Positions 8,528 through 18,768 of a stretch of DNA of 64,000 nucleotides are shown piece after piece (within the stretch, counting starts at the first letter, position 1; the number at the start of each line of letters is the position of its first letter). Location of the stretch: the NCBI RefSeq assembly GCF_003184905.1, contig NZ_KZ821206.1, forward strand, positions 237,443 through 301,442, in the 5' to 3' direction. The translations under genes and the position numbers were made by a program. The notes under the pieces were generated by a model that saw only the letters and a program-made list of their open reading frames with translations, was not told the DNA's origin and did no database searches. This DNA is from Bacillus sp. CGMCC 1.16541 (GTDB taxonomy: Bacteria; Bacillota; Bacilli; Bacillales; Bacillaceae_H).

Positions 8528-10885
8528 TTACATGAAATCATACGGCGTAACGTTTTCCATGCCAATATTTGCATCTTTCATAAACGGAACTTCATCGTCT
8601 TCAATGTCATTATTGATTTGTTCTCCCAACAATTTCAATAAGTTTGTTTGTCTAATTCCATCATCATTACGCTTTACACTTAATTGAAACGCTTCTTCTT
8701 CTCCACACAGAATTAAAAATTGCTTACTTCTCGTTACAGCGGTATAAATTAAGTTTCTTCGCAACATGCGGTAATAACTTTTCACAATCGGTAGAACAAC
8801 AATAGGGAACTCACTACCTTGCGATTTATGAATGGAACAACAATAAGCATGAGTAATTTGGTTAAAGTCTTGTTTTGTATAGGTCACTTCATTTCCATCA
8901 AATGAAATAATAAGCATATCTTGCTTTTCCGTATTTTCCTTTGCGTAAAAAACAGATACAACCTCACCCATATCTCCATTAAACACATTGCTCTCTGGCT
9001 GATTAACAAGCTGAAGTACTTTATCACCAGGACGGTAAATCACATCTCCATGCTTAATCTCACGCCGCTTTTCCTGTTTTGGATTAAATAATTCTTGTAA
9101 TTCCACATTTAAACGATCAATGCCTGCTGGACCTCTATACATAGGCGCAAGTACTTGGATATCCTTTGGTGAATATCCTTTTTTAACAGCGTTTGCACAA
9201 ACTTTTTTTACAACATCAGCAATTTGTGATGAATGGCATTTAATAAAAGACCGATCTCGCTGAGGCATAGCCAAATCTTTTGGCACAACTCCTTTTTTTA
9301 TATCATGAGCAAGATCAATAATTGATGAACCTTCTGCTTGTCGATATACATCTACAAGTCGCACAGTTGGAATTGCGTTTGATTGCAATAAATCTTTCAA
9401 CACTTGTCCAGGACCAACAGAAGGTAACTGATCTTCATCTCCCACTAAAATGACTTGTACGTCCATTGGCAACGATTTAAACAGCTGATGAGCTAACCAT
9501 AGATCGACCATTGACACTTCATCGACAATTAACAGCTTGCCTTCAATTGGGTTATCTTCATTATGGTCAAAGCCTTCTTGACCATTCCACTTTAACAAGC
9601 GATGGATGGTCACAGCTGGTAATCCTGTCGCCTCACTCATTCTCTTTGCTGCTCTTCCGGTTGGTGCCACAAGTAATACAGGAAATACCTGATCTTTTTT
9701 ATAATCTTTTGGATTTAAAGAACAACCGTGAAGTTCTGCATACAATTCGACGATCCCTTTTATAACCGTTGTTTTCCCTGTTCCTGGCCCCCCGGTTAAC
9801 AATAACATTGGGGATTGTAAAGCCGTTTGAATCGCTTCTTTTTGGGAAGGTGCATACTGTACGTCCAAGCGCTCTTCTAAATCTCCTAAAGCAAGTAAAA
9901 ATTCAGATTCTGGAAACTGATTCTCATACTGAGTTTGTGAAAGAATTTGTTGAATGGATTTTACTAACCCTTTTTCAGAGTAAAACAAAGGCGGGAAATA
10001 AACGCGCTCTTCGTCAACAATAATTTTTTTATCAGCTTTCAATCCTTCTATTTCACGAGTTAAATCTAGTTCGTCAATGTGGTCGGTTCGATTGTGTTGA
10101 AGAAGCTCTTTCGTACGAGCAAACAGCTGTTCCATCGTTATATATACATGTCCCATTTGATTGCATTCTTGTTCAATTACATATAAAGCTCCTGCACGCA
10201 GACGATCTGGATGGTTATTTGCCATTCCAAGTTTTCTACCGAGCTCATCGGCACGTGTAAAGCCTATTCCTTGAATATCTTCAACAAGTTGATACGGCTG
10301 ATTTTGTACAACCTCTAACGCATCTTGTTTGTATGCTTGGAAAATTTTCATCGATAATTGGGGACCAAATCCATAATCCGTCAGCTTCACCATAATTTCT
10401 TCTAAGCCTTGATGCTCTCGAAGTTGACTCACTAAAGAATTCGCTTTATCTTCGGATAAACGCTTGACTTTTTTTAGTGAAGAAGGATCTTGCATGATTT
10501 TTAAAATCGCATTTTCACCTAGCGCGTCCACAATGTTTTCAGCAGTCTTTTTACCAATCCCTTCAAACAGATCACTTGATAAATATTGAATAACACCTTG
10601 CTTGGATTGAGGGATCTCTTTTTTGAATTGCTCGACTTGAAATTGCAGCCCAAACTTCGGATGATCTTTGAGATATCCATAAAAGGTATACAACTCATCT
10701 TCATGCAAACGAGGAAAGTAACCGGTGACTACTGCCTCTTTTTCATCAAGAGCGATGTTGGTTTCTTTTACACGAATGCGCGTGACATTATACAGATTTT
10801 CTTCGTTATGAAAGACAGTGACAATTGCGGTTCCTTTTATGTAATTGCGGTCATCTTGTAAAGGGTTCATTGTACGTTCATCCAT
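8528..10885 (-). CDS. recD2: ATP-dependent 5'-3' DNA helicase RecD2 (YrrC)
   Basis: A superfamily 1 helicase of the RecD2/YrrC type, 785 residues. The long N-terminal domain carries helix-hairpin-helix-like segments (FEGIGKKTAENIV; IQGIGFTRADELG). Walker A GGPGTGKTT is at about 365-373, Walker B/motif II LLIVDEVSM near 450, and the C-terminal UvrD-like motif is AYCCSIHKSQGSEFP. It acts on its own, without RecBC, in DNA damage tolerance and replication restart in B. subtilis. The start is ATG 10885 (MDERTMNPLQ), 6 nt after GGGGTG; a GTG three codons upstream overlaps that site. It is preceded by yrrB by 31 nt, suggesting one operon. Confidence 0.94.
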   Translation of the reverse strand: MDERTMNPLQDDRNYIKGTAIVTVFHNEENLYNVTRIRVKETNIALDEKEAVVTGYFPRLHEDELYTFYGYLKDHPKFGLQFQVEQFKKEIPQSKQGVIQYLSSDLFEGIGKKTAENIVDALGENAILKIMQDPSSLKKVKRLSEDKANSLVSQLREHQGLEEIMVKLTDYGFGPQLSMKIFQAYKQDALEVVQNQPYQLVEDIQGIGFTRADELGRKLGMANNHPDRLRAGALYVIEQECNQMGHVYITMEQLFARTKELLQHNRTDHIDELDLTREIEGLKADKKIIVDEERVYFPPLFYSEKGLVKSIQQILSQTQYENQFPESEFLLALGDLEERLDVQYAPSQKEAIQTALQSPMLLLTGGPGTGKTTVIKGIVELYAELHGCSLNPKDYKKDQVFPVLLVAPTGRAAKRMSEATGLPAVTIHRLLKWNGQEGFDHNEDNPIEGKLLIVDEVSMVDLWLAHQLFKSLPMDVQVILVGDEDQLPSVGPGQVLKDLLQSNAIPTVRLVDVYRQAEGSSIIDLAHDIKKGVVPKDLAMPQRDRSFIKCHSSQIADVVKKVCANAVKKGYSPKDIQVLAPMYRGPAGIDRLNVELQELFNPKQEKRREIKHGDVIYRPGDKVLQLVNQPESNVFNGDMGEVVSVFYAKENTEKQDMLIISFDGNEVTYTKQDFNQITHAYCCSIHKSQGSEFPIVVLPIVKSYYRMLRRNLIYTAVTRSKQFLILCGEEEAFQLSVKRNDDGIRQTNLLKLLGEQINNDIEDDEVPFMKDANIGMENVTPYDFM

Positions 10886-10916
10886 GTAACTCACCCCTTT
10901 CCTCTATTACATGTCC

Positions 10917-11576
10917 TTAATGTTCTAACGTCGTTAAAACGTGTTTACCGTTACCAGCAAGCATATGATCTGGTTGTACATCTAGTGCGCGATCAAACAT
11001 TTCAATTGCTTTCTCTTTCTCATCTTTCATAGCATATGCCACACCTAAATTGTAATAAGCATCAGCATGTTCAGGATCTTGTTCGACTACAACGTTTAGT
11101 TGTTCGATTGCCTCTTCCACCATTTCTAATTGTGCTAAGCATAATCCGTATTGAAAACGAGCTTCAACATCATGTTCGTTTAGTTCCACTGCTCGCTGGA
11201 GATACGGCAAAGCAAAACGCAACTGTTCATTATGGAACAATGTTAACCCAAGCATAAAATAAACATCAGAAGAATCTAACCCCTTTTTCATGGCTAACTC
11301 AAAGTAATGCTTCGCTTGTTCTAACTGATTTAAGTTAAAATATATGTTTCCTGCTCCATAATAGGCAGTGGCTACCGTATCATCAATTTCAATTGCACGT
11401 TCATAAAATTTTAACGCTCGGTCCATTTCATCTACAGCTGCCAATAAGTTACCAAAGTTTACATAAACAATAGGGTCTTTCGGATTTTCCTCAATCGCCT
11501 GCGAAAACACCTTTGCTGCTTCTTCAAACTTTCCTTCACGCATATATTCAATCCCTAATTGGTTTTTATCCGTCAT
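10917..11576 (-). CDS. yrrB: TPR-repeat protein YrrB
   Basis: A 219-residue soluble protein made almost wholly of tandem tetratricopeptide repeats (about six copies; clear examples are PIVYVNFGNLLAAVDEMDRA and ADAYYNLGVAYAMKDEKEKA). TPR arrays mediate protein-protein contacts. B. subtilis YrrB has been crystallised, but its partners are not settled. The start is ATG 11576, with GGAGTG 5 nt upstream. It heads a yrrB-recD2 operon from an extended -10 promoter (11644-11672). No signal peptide or membrane segment is seen. Confidence 0.88.
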   Translation of the reverse strand: MTDKNQLGIEYMREGKFEEAAKVFSQAIEENPKDPIVYVNFGNLLAAVDEMDRALKFYERAIEIDDTVATAYYGAGNIYFNLNQLEQAKHYFELAMKKGLDSSDVYFMLGLTLFHNEQLRFALPYLQRAVELNEHDVEARFQYGLCLAQLEMVEEAIEQLNVVVEQDPEHADAYYNLGVAYAMKDEKEKAIEMFDRALDVQPDHMLAGNGKHVLTTLEH

Positions 11577-11643
11577 CTAATCACTCCGTTATACTTTCTT
11601 ATTATGTACAAACATAGACGTATGTCTAGTTTTACCCATTACG

Positions 11644-11672
11644 ATTATAACATAAAGGGTAGGGTTTCTTAA
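11644..11672 (-). promoter_or_regulatory. Promoter of yrrB-recD2
   Basis: Perfect TATAAT (11644-11649), with an upstream TG making an extended -10, is 17 nt from TTAAGA (11667-11672). Confidence 0.7.
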
Positions 11673-11712
11673 TAGCTACAAAATAGCCCCGCTATAAGGA
11701 AATAAAATAAAA

Positions 11713-11760
11713 ATCACTACGGTTAAATCCCTAAAAAGGATGGATTTAACCGTAGTGATG
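11713..11760 (-). terminator. Terminator after the mnmA repeat block
   Basis: An 18-bp perfect inverted repeat (ATCACTACGGTTAAATCC and its complement) with an 11-nt loop is followed on the minus strand by TTTTTATTTTATTT. It ends transcription coming from mnmA and its downstream repeats. Confidence 0.92.
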
Positions 11761-11775
11761 ATTCAGCGATTTATT

Positions 11776-12082
11776 AAAGCACCTTCTTCTCAGGAACTCC
11801 AATGCCCTATGAAGCTGAACAAGCTTGCTACACTTTTCTTTTTGTCTAGTTCCACAAGCTAGCTTCTACGGTCATTTCACTCCTTCCTGCGAAGTCAAAA
11901 AGCACCTTCTTCTCAGGAGCTCCAATGCCCTATGAAGCTGAACGAGCTTGCTACACTTTTCTTTTTGTCTAGCTGCGGCTCCTAGGCTTTCGGTCGGTTC
12001 ACTTCTGCTACTGAAACTAAAAAGCAGTTTCCCTACCAGAAGCTCCAACGCCTCTCAAGCCTAAACAGTCCCCTCCGCTTTT

Positions 12083-12085
<3 letters not shown>
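11776..12085 (-). repeat. Dispersed repeat, locus B (about 2.5 units, after mnmA)
   Basis: Units begin with AAAGC at 11776, 11899 and 12021, giving a 122-123 bp period. Units 1 and 2 share the blocks CACCTTCTTCTCAGGA and CCAATGCCCTATGAAGCTGA. Unit 2 ends like locus A (CTAGGCTTTCGGTC, CCAACGCCTCTCAAGCCTA), so two sub-types are joined here. The block fills the whole 320 bp between the mnmA stop (12083-12085) and the terminator at 11713-11760, and it starts exactly at that stop codon. Confidence 0.85.
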
Positions 12086-13452
<1,367 letters not shown>

Positions 13453-13466
<14 letters not shown>

Positions 13467-14601
13467 TTAACCGTTTGACGATTTTGGTTGTTTGGCGTGC
13501 TGCTTGTTCGATTTGTTCGCGTGTGTTACCTAAACCAAAGCTAAAACGGATAGATGATGCTAGGCGATCAGATCCTTTTCCAAACATCGCCACTAAGACA
13601 TGTGACGGATCAATAGACCCTGCTGTACATGCTGAACCACTTGAAGCAGCAATACCAGCTAAATCAAGGTTTACTAGCATTGATTCCACATTTGTACCCG
13701 GAAATGAAACATTTAGTACGTGCGGTAATGCTTGATCCACGTGTCCATTAATTGAAAACGAAATGTCTTCTTCTTCAAACACATTGATCATAATTTGTTT
13801 GTATGCTTTATATTCATCTGCTCGTTTTTGCAGAGTATGTTGAGAGAGTTTAACAGCTTCTTCAAATCCTACAATGTTTGCGACATTTTCTGTACCAGCT
13901 CGTCTCTTACGCTCTTGTTCTCCACCGAAAAGTAGTGGTGACAGTGTCACAGAAGGCGATGCATATAAAAAGCCGATCCCCTTTGGTCCGTTTATTTTAT
14001 GAGAAGAAACAGACAGAAGATCAACATCTAATTGTTGCACATTTAACGGAATTAATCCATAAGCTTGCACTGCGTCTGTATGAAAATAAGCTTGGTGTTT
14101 TTTCAAAATATCTCCAATTTCTTTAATTGGCTGAATAGTACCTACTTCATTGTTTCCATACATAATAGAGACAAGAATTGTTTGATCAGTTAAAGCTTGT
14201 TTTACATCCTCAACTGATACTTCACCCTTATCATTCACTGGCAAATAGGTAACGTGAAACCCTTGTTGCTCTAAATATTGACACGTGTGTAGTATAGCAT
14301 GGTGTTCAACTTCAGTAGTAATAATATGACTTCCTTTATGGCGATTTGCTAACGCCACACCTGTTAACGCCATATTATCAGCTTCTGTCCCGCCACTTGT
14401 AAAGATAATCTCATTTGCATGTGCTCCGATACTTAATGCCATTGTGTGACGTGCTTCATCTAAAAAACGTCTGCTTTCACGCCCAAAGTGGTGAATACTC
14501 GATGGATTTCCAAACTGCTCATGCATAAACGTTGTCATTTTATCAATGACGGCTGGATGCATCGGAGACGTTGCTGCATGATCCACATAAATACGGTTCA
14601 C
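13453..14601 (-). CDS. yrvO: Cysteine desulfurase YrvO (sulfur donor for MnmA)
   Basis: A 382-residue PLP-dependent NifS/IscS-class enzyme that removes sulfur from cysteine as a persulfide. It shows the N-terminal RIYVDHAATSPMHP, the PLP lysine in SVSSHKINGPKG and the active-site loop SSGSACTAGS, with the catalytic Cys near residue 325. In B. subtilis YrvO passes sulfur directly to the adjacent MnmA. The start is GTG 14601 (MNRIYVDH), 6 nt after GGAGTG; a GTG three codons upstream lies inside that site. The final residues (RKV) and the TAG stop are supplied by the neighbouring dispersed repeat. Confidence 0.94.
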
Positions 14602-14677
14602 TGTAATCACTCCTTTTTTTACTTTTATCCTGACCGTTTCTTTATAAAACCAATCTATTTTTCACGATAAACCTACA

Positions 14678-14714
14678 ATAACTCAACCCTCTTTTTTTCT
14701 GAAGGTTGAGTTAT
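14678..14714 (-). terminator. Hairpin downstream of cymR
   Basis: ATAACTCAACC and its complement form an 11-bp stem with a 15-nt loop, 14 nt past the cymR stop. The downstream run is T-poor (TGTAGGTTT), so termination may be partial and allow read-through into yrvO. Confidence 0.55.
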
Positions 14715-14727
14715 AATTTGACGTGCT

Positions 14728-15144
14728 TTAAATATAAAACATGTAAGATTCTTGTTCACCATCTGAATAGTTAGCTAAATCTTCAAGTGTTGTACTGTTT
14801 AATACTTCTTTTACGGCATCGCGAATGCGAATCCAAAGCTCTCTTTTCGCTGGTTCTTCGTCTTCTAAACCTTCTACTGGACTGATTGGACCCTCTAGAA
14901 CTGAAATGATGTCTCCAGCCGTAATGCTCGCAGGTTCATTTGCTAGAATATATCCACCATAAGCACCTCGTACGCTTTTAACTAAACCAGCATTACGCAG
15001 CGGTGAAATAAGCTGCTCTAAGTAATGTTCGGATAAATCGTGGGTTTGTGCAATTGTTTTTAGTGAGATAGGACCTTCTCCAAAGCGTTTAGCTAATTCA
15101 ATCATGATTGTTAAACCGTAACGACCTTTTGTCGATATTTTCAT
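14728..15144 (-). CDS. cymR: Rrf2-family cysteine metabolism repressor CymR
   Basis: A 138-residue winged-helix regulator of the Rrf2 family, starting MKISTKGRYGLTIMIELAKR, with the recognition region LSEHYLEQLISPLRNAGLVK (about residues 37-56) and the wing SVRGAYGGYIL. It has no cysteine residues in the region where IscR-like members bind Fe-S, as expected for CymR, the master repressor of sulfur uptake and cysteine synthesis that works with CysK. The start is ATG 15144, with GGGGTG 7 nt upstream. It lies upstream of the yrvO desulfurase, linking cysteine supply and tRNA thiolation. Confidence 0.93.
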   Translation of the reverse strand: MKISTKGRYGLTIMIELAKRFGEGPISLKTIAQTHDLSEHYLEQLISPLRNAGLVKSVRGAYGGYILANEPASITAGDIISVLEGPISPVEGLEDEEPAKRELWIRIRDAVKEVLNSTTLEDLANYSDGEQESYMFYI

Positions 15145-15269
15145 GCTTGTACACCCCTTCTATGTCTCAAAGAATCTATTTTATTACTGAACATTTATAA
15201 CATGATGACTTTCATAGAAACGACACGCCTCAATTAATTACCTCTAAAAAAAGAGATATGGATGTTGAC

Positions 15270-15278
15270 ATTATAACA
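15270..15278 (-). promoter_or_regulatory. Extended -10 promoter element for cymR
   Basis: TGTTATAAT on the minus strand is a perfect extended -10 (TATAAT at 15270-15275), with no good -35. It would give a leader of about 120 nt before cymR. Confidence 0.5.
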
Positions 15279-15317
15279 CACTATTCCTATCGGATGCATT
15301 TTAGCTTTTACTTCTAC

Positions 15318-15323
15318 TATAAT
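15318..15323 (+). promoter_or_regulatory. -10 box for rarA
   Basis: TATAAT lies 35 nt upstream of the rarA start; the -35 region is weak. Confidence 0.45.
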
Positions 15324-15358
15324 AGAAAGTATGGATAAAACGCTAGGAGAGATTAAAG

Positions 15359-16624
15359 ATGACAAAAAAGCCACTTGCCTTTCGAATGCGCCCTACTCAA
15401 TTAGAGGACGTAATTGGCCAACAACATTTAGTAGGTGAAGGTAAAATTATTCATCGCATGGTTAAAGCAAACCATTTAACGTCAATGATTTTATATGGGC
15501 CACCAGGAACGGGGAAAACAACGATTGCGACCTCCATTGCTAAAACTACAAACACAGCTTTCCGACAATTAAATGCTGTGGTTAATAATAAGAAAGATAT
15601 GGAGATTGTAGCGGAAGAAGCAAAAATGTCCGGTAAAGTCATTTTGCTTCTTGATGAAGTTCATCGTCTAGATAAAGCAAAACAAGACTTTTTGCTACCT
15701 TACCTTGAAAACGGCATGATTATTTTAATTGGCGCTACTACAAGTAACCCTTATCACGCAATTAATCCGGCTATTCGAAGTCGCTGTCAAATTTTCGAGT
15801 TAAAACCACTTGAACCAGAAGATATAAAAATCGCTTTAAATCGGGCAGTCGAAGATTCTACACAAGGATATGGAAGTCATCATGTGCGTATGGAAAACGA
15901 TGCGATGAATCACTTTGCAACAGGATGTAATGGAGATGTGCGAGCTGCTTTAGGCGCGCTCGAATTAGCCATTTTATCTACAGAACCAAACAAAGATGGT
16001 GAAGTCGTGATTTCACTTACAATCGCTGAAGAGTGCTTGCAGAAGAAGTATTTTAGCCATGATAAAGGCGGAGATGCTCATTATGACGTGTTATCTGCAT
16101 TTCAAAAGTCGATCCGAGGCAGTGATGTGAATGCTGCTCTCCATTACTTAGGACGTTTAATTGAGGCTGGTGACTTAACGAGCATTAATAGACGATTACT
16201 TGTTATTGCTTACGAAGACATTGGACTTGCAAACCCACAAGCAGGACCTCGTACACTCTCTGCCATTGAAGCGGCTGAACGACTTGGATTTCCTGAAGCA
16301 CGAATTCCACTTGCTAATGCAGTCATTGAGTTATGTTTGTCACCGAAGTCGAATTCTGCTTATAAAGCACTGGATGAAGCCATTTCAGATATCAAAAAAG
16401 GACGAGCAGGTGAGATACCTGCTCACTTAAAAGATGCTCATTATAAAGGGGCAAATCAGTTAGGTCGTGGCCTTGACTATTTATATCCTCATGATTATGA
16501 ATCAGGGTGGGTCAAACAACAATATTTGCCTACTTCAATCAAGAATAAAAAATACTATGCTCCGAAGCAGACTGGAAAGTTCGAACAAGCTCTAGCACAA
16601 ATTTATAACAAATTAAACCAATAA
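15359..16624 (+). CDS. rarA: Replication-associated recombination protein RarA (MgsA, YrvN)
   Basis: A 421-residue AAA+ ATPase related to clamp-loader and RuvB proteins. It acts at stalled replication forks. Walker A GPPGTGKTT is at 47-55, Walker B LLLDEVHRL near 101, and sensor 1 IGATTSNPYHAINPAIRSRC follows. The C-terminal MgsA domain includes GGDAHYDVLSAFQKSIRGSD. The start is ATG 15359, with AGGAGA 8 nt upstream. It is transcribed divergently from cymR across a 214-bp intergenic region. The length is normal for the family. Confidence 0.95.
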   Translation: MTKKPLAFRMRPTQLEDVIGQQHLVGEGKIIHRMVKANHLTSMILYGPPGTGKTTIATSIAKTTNTAFRQLNAVVNNKKDMEIVAEEAKMSGKVILLLDEVHRLDKAKQDFLLPYLENGMIILIGATTSNPYHAINPAIRSRCQIFELKPLEPEDIKIALNRAVEDSTQGYGSHHVRMENDAMNHFATGCNGDVRAALGALELAILSTEPNKDGEVVISLTIAEECLQKKYFSHDKGGDAHYDVLSAFQKSIRGSDVNAALHYLGRLIEAGDLTSINRRLLVIAYEDIGLANPQAGPRTLSAIEAAERLGFPEARIPLANAVIELCLSPKSNSAYKALDEAISDIKKGRAGEIPAHLKDAHYKGANQLGRGLDYLYPHDYESGWVKQQYLPTSIKNKKYYAPKQTGKFEQALAQIYNKLNQ

Positions 16625-16698
16625 CAACGCATGTACACATGGTGAAATCATTGCCATGTGTATTTTGTTTATTCAGCGCCCTACCTTATTTACTAGAT

Positions 16699-16728
16699 GT
16701 ATAGACAATTACACAATTGGTAAGCATA
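16699..16728 (+). promoter_or_regulatory. Forespore (sigma-F-like) promoter candidate for the rsfA-like gene
   Basis: GTATA (16699-16703), 15 nt, then GGTAAGCATA (16719-16728) matches the sigma-F pattern GYATA-15-GGNNANANTN with one mismatch. It lies 49 nt upstream of a gene whose family is forespore-specific. Confidence 0.55.
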
Positions 16729-16777
16729 GAAAAGGTTATTTAAAACGACGAGACTTTTAAAAATAGGAGTTGATAGA

Positions 16778-17356
16778 ATGAAAGTGAGGCAAGATGCTTG
16801 GACTCACGAAGATGATGTGCTCCTAGCTGAAACCGTATTACGCTATATACGAGATGGCGGCACACAGTTAGCAGCATTTGATGAAGTTAGTGATCAATTA
16901 AACCGAACATCTGCAGCCTGTGGATTTAGGTGGAACGCGGAAGTTCGTCAAAACTATCATAAAGCCATTGCTTTAGCAAAAAAACAACGAAAAGAGCGAA
17001 AAAGGATAATCGCCAGCTCAAGTTCAGTAAAACAAAAACAAACCGTCTCTCATTTTGCAAAAGAGAGTCACCCTTCAGCCTATTCTTTTCAAGATATTAT
17101 TCACTATTTAACGACAATTCAAAATGACACAGAAACTCTGCAACAAGCGCAACTCGAAAATAAGCGACTAAAAGAAGAACAAATGGACTTACAAAAAAGA
17201 AACAAACAGTTAGTAGAGAAAGCGACTCACTTATCTCAACAACAAACGACCATCCACGAAGAGTATGCAGCATTACTAAAAATTATGGAGCACGCTCGAA
17301 AAGCTGTACTATTCGATGAGAAAGAACCTTCACCCAAACAAGAATTTGAGAGATAA
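16778..17356 (+). CDS. RsfA-family forespore transcription factor
   Basis: A 192-residue DNA-binding protein. Residues 1-50 ([20 protein letters not shown] ... [14 protein letters not shown]) form the Myb/SANT-like domain typical of RsfA, a sigma-F-dependent regulator that tunes gene expression in the forespore. Residues about 110-165 are rich in Q, L, K and E in heptads (a coiled coil). It is shorter than B. subtilis RsfA (about 258), so it is a family member rather than a proven orthologue. The start is ATG 16778, with AGGAG 8 nt upstream. A sigma-F-like promoter precedes it. It sits between rarA and tcdA, convergent with tcdA. Confidence 0.82.
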   Translation: MKVRQDAWTHEDDVLLAETVLRYIRDGGTQLAAFDEVSDQLNRTSAACGFRWNAEVRQNYHKAIALAKKQRKERKRIIASSSSVKQKQTVSHFAKESHPSAYSFQDIIHYLTTIQNDTETLQQAQLENKRLKEEQMDLQKRNKQLVEKATHLSQQQTTIHEEYAALLKIMEHARKAVLFDEKEPSPKQEFER

Positions 17357-17391
17357 GTCAATCAAACGCAAAAGAGAATAGTGATACAACA

Positions 17392-17487
17392 CATCCCTTG
17401 TCCTTTTATCCGTTTTGACTAGATGTTGGTGACAAGGGATGCTTTAACTTGAATCAAACAGAACACTCTCTACCTCATTTGATTCAA
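17392..17487. terminator. Two hairpins between the convergent rsfA-like gene and tcdA
   Basis: The first hairpin has arms CATCCCTTGTC (17392-17402) and GACAAGGGATG (17431-17441). The second pairs TTGAATCAAA (17449-17458) with TTTGATTCAA (17478-17487) and is followed on the plus strand by CTTATTCTTTTTATTC. They probably separate the two convergent transcripts. Confidence 0.65.
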
Positions 17488-17497
17488 CTTATTCTTT

Positions 17498-18262
17498 TTA
17501 TTCATCACCTACACGGCGAACTGCAATGCTTGATAATAATTCATTAATAACATGACCAGCCATAATTAAGCCAGCAACCGACGGAACAAATGCATTGGAT
17601 GAAGGTGGCATTTTTGCTTTACGAATTTGAGCTTGATCGTTACCAACTTCTTTACGAATGTCTTCACGAATAACAATCGGACGCTCATCAGAAAAGACAA
17701 CGTTGATTCCTTTGCGGATTCCCTCTTTACGTAAACGTGTACGAACCACTTTTGCAATTGGGTCTGTATGGGTTTTAGAGATGTCAGCAATACGGAAACG
17801 CGTTGGGTCCATTTTGTTCGCAGCACCCATACTCGAAATCACGGGAATATCTCGCTTCAAACACTCTTTCATTAAATGAATTTTATATGAAATCGTATCA
17901 GACGCATCGACTACAAAGTCTGGCTTATAGCTGAAAAATTCTTCGTATGTTTCTTCTGTATAAAACATTTTTAATGAAATGACTTCACACTCTGGATTAA
18001 TATCCGCAATACGGTCCTTCATTAAGTCTGCTTTTGGCTTTCCAACCGTCGATAATAACGCATGAATTTGACGATTCACATTTGTAATGTCTACATCATC
18101 TTTATCCACCAAAATGAGGCGACCCACACCAGAACGTGCCAGTGCTTCTGCGGAAAAAGAACCTACGCCCCCAATACCTAAAATCGCTACTGTACTTCCT
18201 TTTAATATATCTAAGCCTTCTTTACCGATAGCTAACTCATTACGCGAAAATTGATGTAACAT
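17498..18262 (-). CDS. tcdA: tRNA threonylcarbamoyladenosine dehydratase TcdA (YrvM)
   Basis: A 254-residue E1-like ThiF/MoeB-superfamily enzyme that dehydrates t6A37 of tRNA to the cyclic form ct6A using ATP. The nucleotide-binding loop is VAILGIGGVGSFSAEALARS (about 25-44), followed by DKDDVDITNVNRQ and the DASDTISYK segment. The C-terminal KMPPSSNAFVPSVAGLIMAG block is conserved. I chose ATG 18262 (MLHQFSRNEL); GGAGTG lies 9 nt upstream. ATG 18286 and GTG 18274 are in-frame alternatives. Its own promoter is at 18374-18401. Confidence 0.92.
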   Translation of the reverse strand: MLHQFSRNELAIGKEGLDILKGSTVAILGIGGVGSFSAEALARSGVGRLILVDKDDVDITNVNRQIHALLSTVGKPKADLMKDRIADINPECEVISLKMFYTEETYEEFFSYKPDFVVDASDTISYKIHLMKECLKRDIPVISSMGAANKMDPTRFRIADISKTHTDPIAKVVRTRLRKEGIRKGINVVFSDERPIVIREDIRKEVGNDQAQIRKAKMPPSSNAFVPSVAGLIMAGHVINELLSSIAVRRVGDE

Positions 18263-18373
18263 GTCGTGTAACACTCCGCCTTTCATCTATATTGATCCAC
18301 TGTCATATGATGATAGCTTTCCCTTTTCTATGATCAGCAAACAATTAAACCTAGTCATTTATACACGAATTAG

Positions 18374-18401
18374 AATATATCACATTTTTCATGAAAAGCA
18401 A
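18374..18401 (-). promoter_or_regulatory. Promoter of tcdA
   Basis: TTGCTT (18396-18401), 16 nt, then TATATT (18374-18379) with an upstream TG (extended -10). Confidence 0.6.
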
Positions 18402-18432
18402 GTAATTCTCTAGGTTTTCTTATGAAAACATC

Positions 18433-18468
18433 AAAAACAAAACCCTATGCATCGTACATGCATAGGGT
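18433..18468 (-). terminator. Terminator of the 6S RNA gene
   Basis: ACCCTATGCAT and its complement form an 11-bp stem with a 5-nt loop, followed on the minus strand by TTGTTTTT. Confidence 0.9.
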
Positions 18469-18486
18469 AGATCATTCATCCATATG

Positions 18487-18680
18487 TATAGTCCCAATCG
18501 TGCCGTCCTACATACCAGTGTTTTGAACCCGCTCTCGGCAGGTGGGTGCTCTGCTTCAACCATTGTAAGTCCTTTAGATAAAGGCATGTACGCTAATTAA
18601 AAACTCCGAGCTCCCAATCAAAAAATGTTAGGTCAAAATAAAAGGAATGATGACGAACACATCAGGACTATTTGATTCTT
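18487..18680 (-). ncRNA. bsrA: 6S RNA (BsrA / 6S-1)
   Basis: On the minus strand the transcript begins near 18680 and contains AGTCCTGATG near its 5' end. The segment ATAGTCC (18671-18665) pairs with GGACTAT (18494-18488) to close a long rod of about 187 nt, the size of B. subtilis 6S-1 RNA. The position between aspS and tcdA (yrvM) is that of bsrA. 6S RNA mimics an open promoter and sequesters sigma-A RNA polymerase in stationary phase. A sigma-A promoter and a strong terminator flank it. The call rests on position, size, closing stem and flanking signals; the central bubble was not modelled. Confidence 0.9.
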
Positions 18681-18686
18681 GAATGT

Positions 18687-18715
18687 ATCTTATCATAGAA
18701 AATTTCACTTTGCAA
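18687..18715 (-). promoter_or_regulatory. Sigma-A promoter of bsrA
   Basis: TTGCAA (18710-18715) and TAAGAT (18687-18692) with a 17-nt spacer lie immediately upstream of the RNA 5' end. Confidence 0.8.
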
Positions 18716-18768
18716 TCAGATCGATTGTCTCATTTTCAAAACAGCTGTTTACACTTTTTGAACAATGG

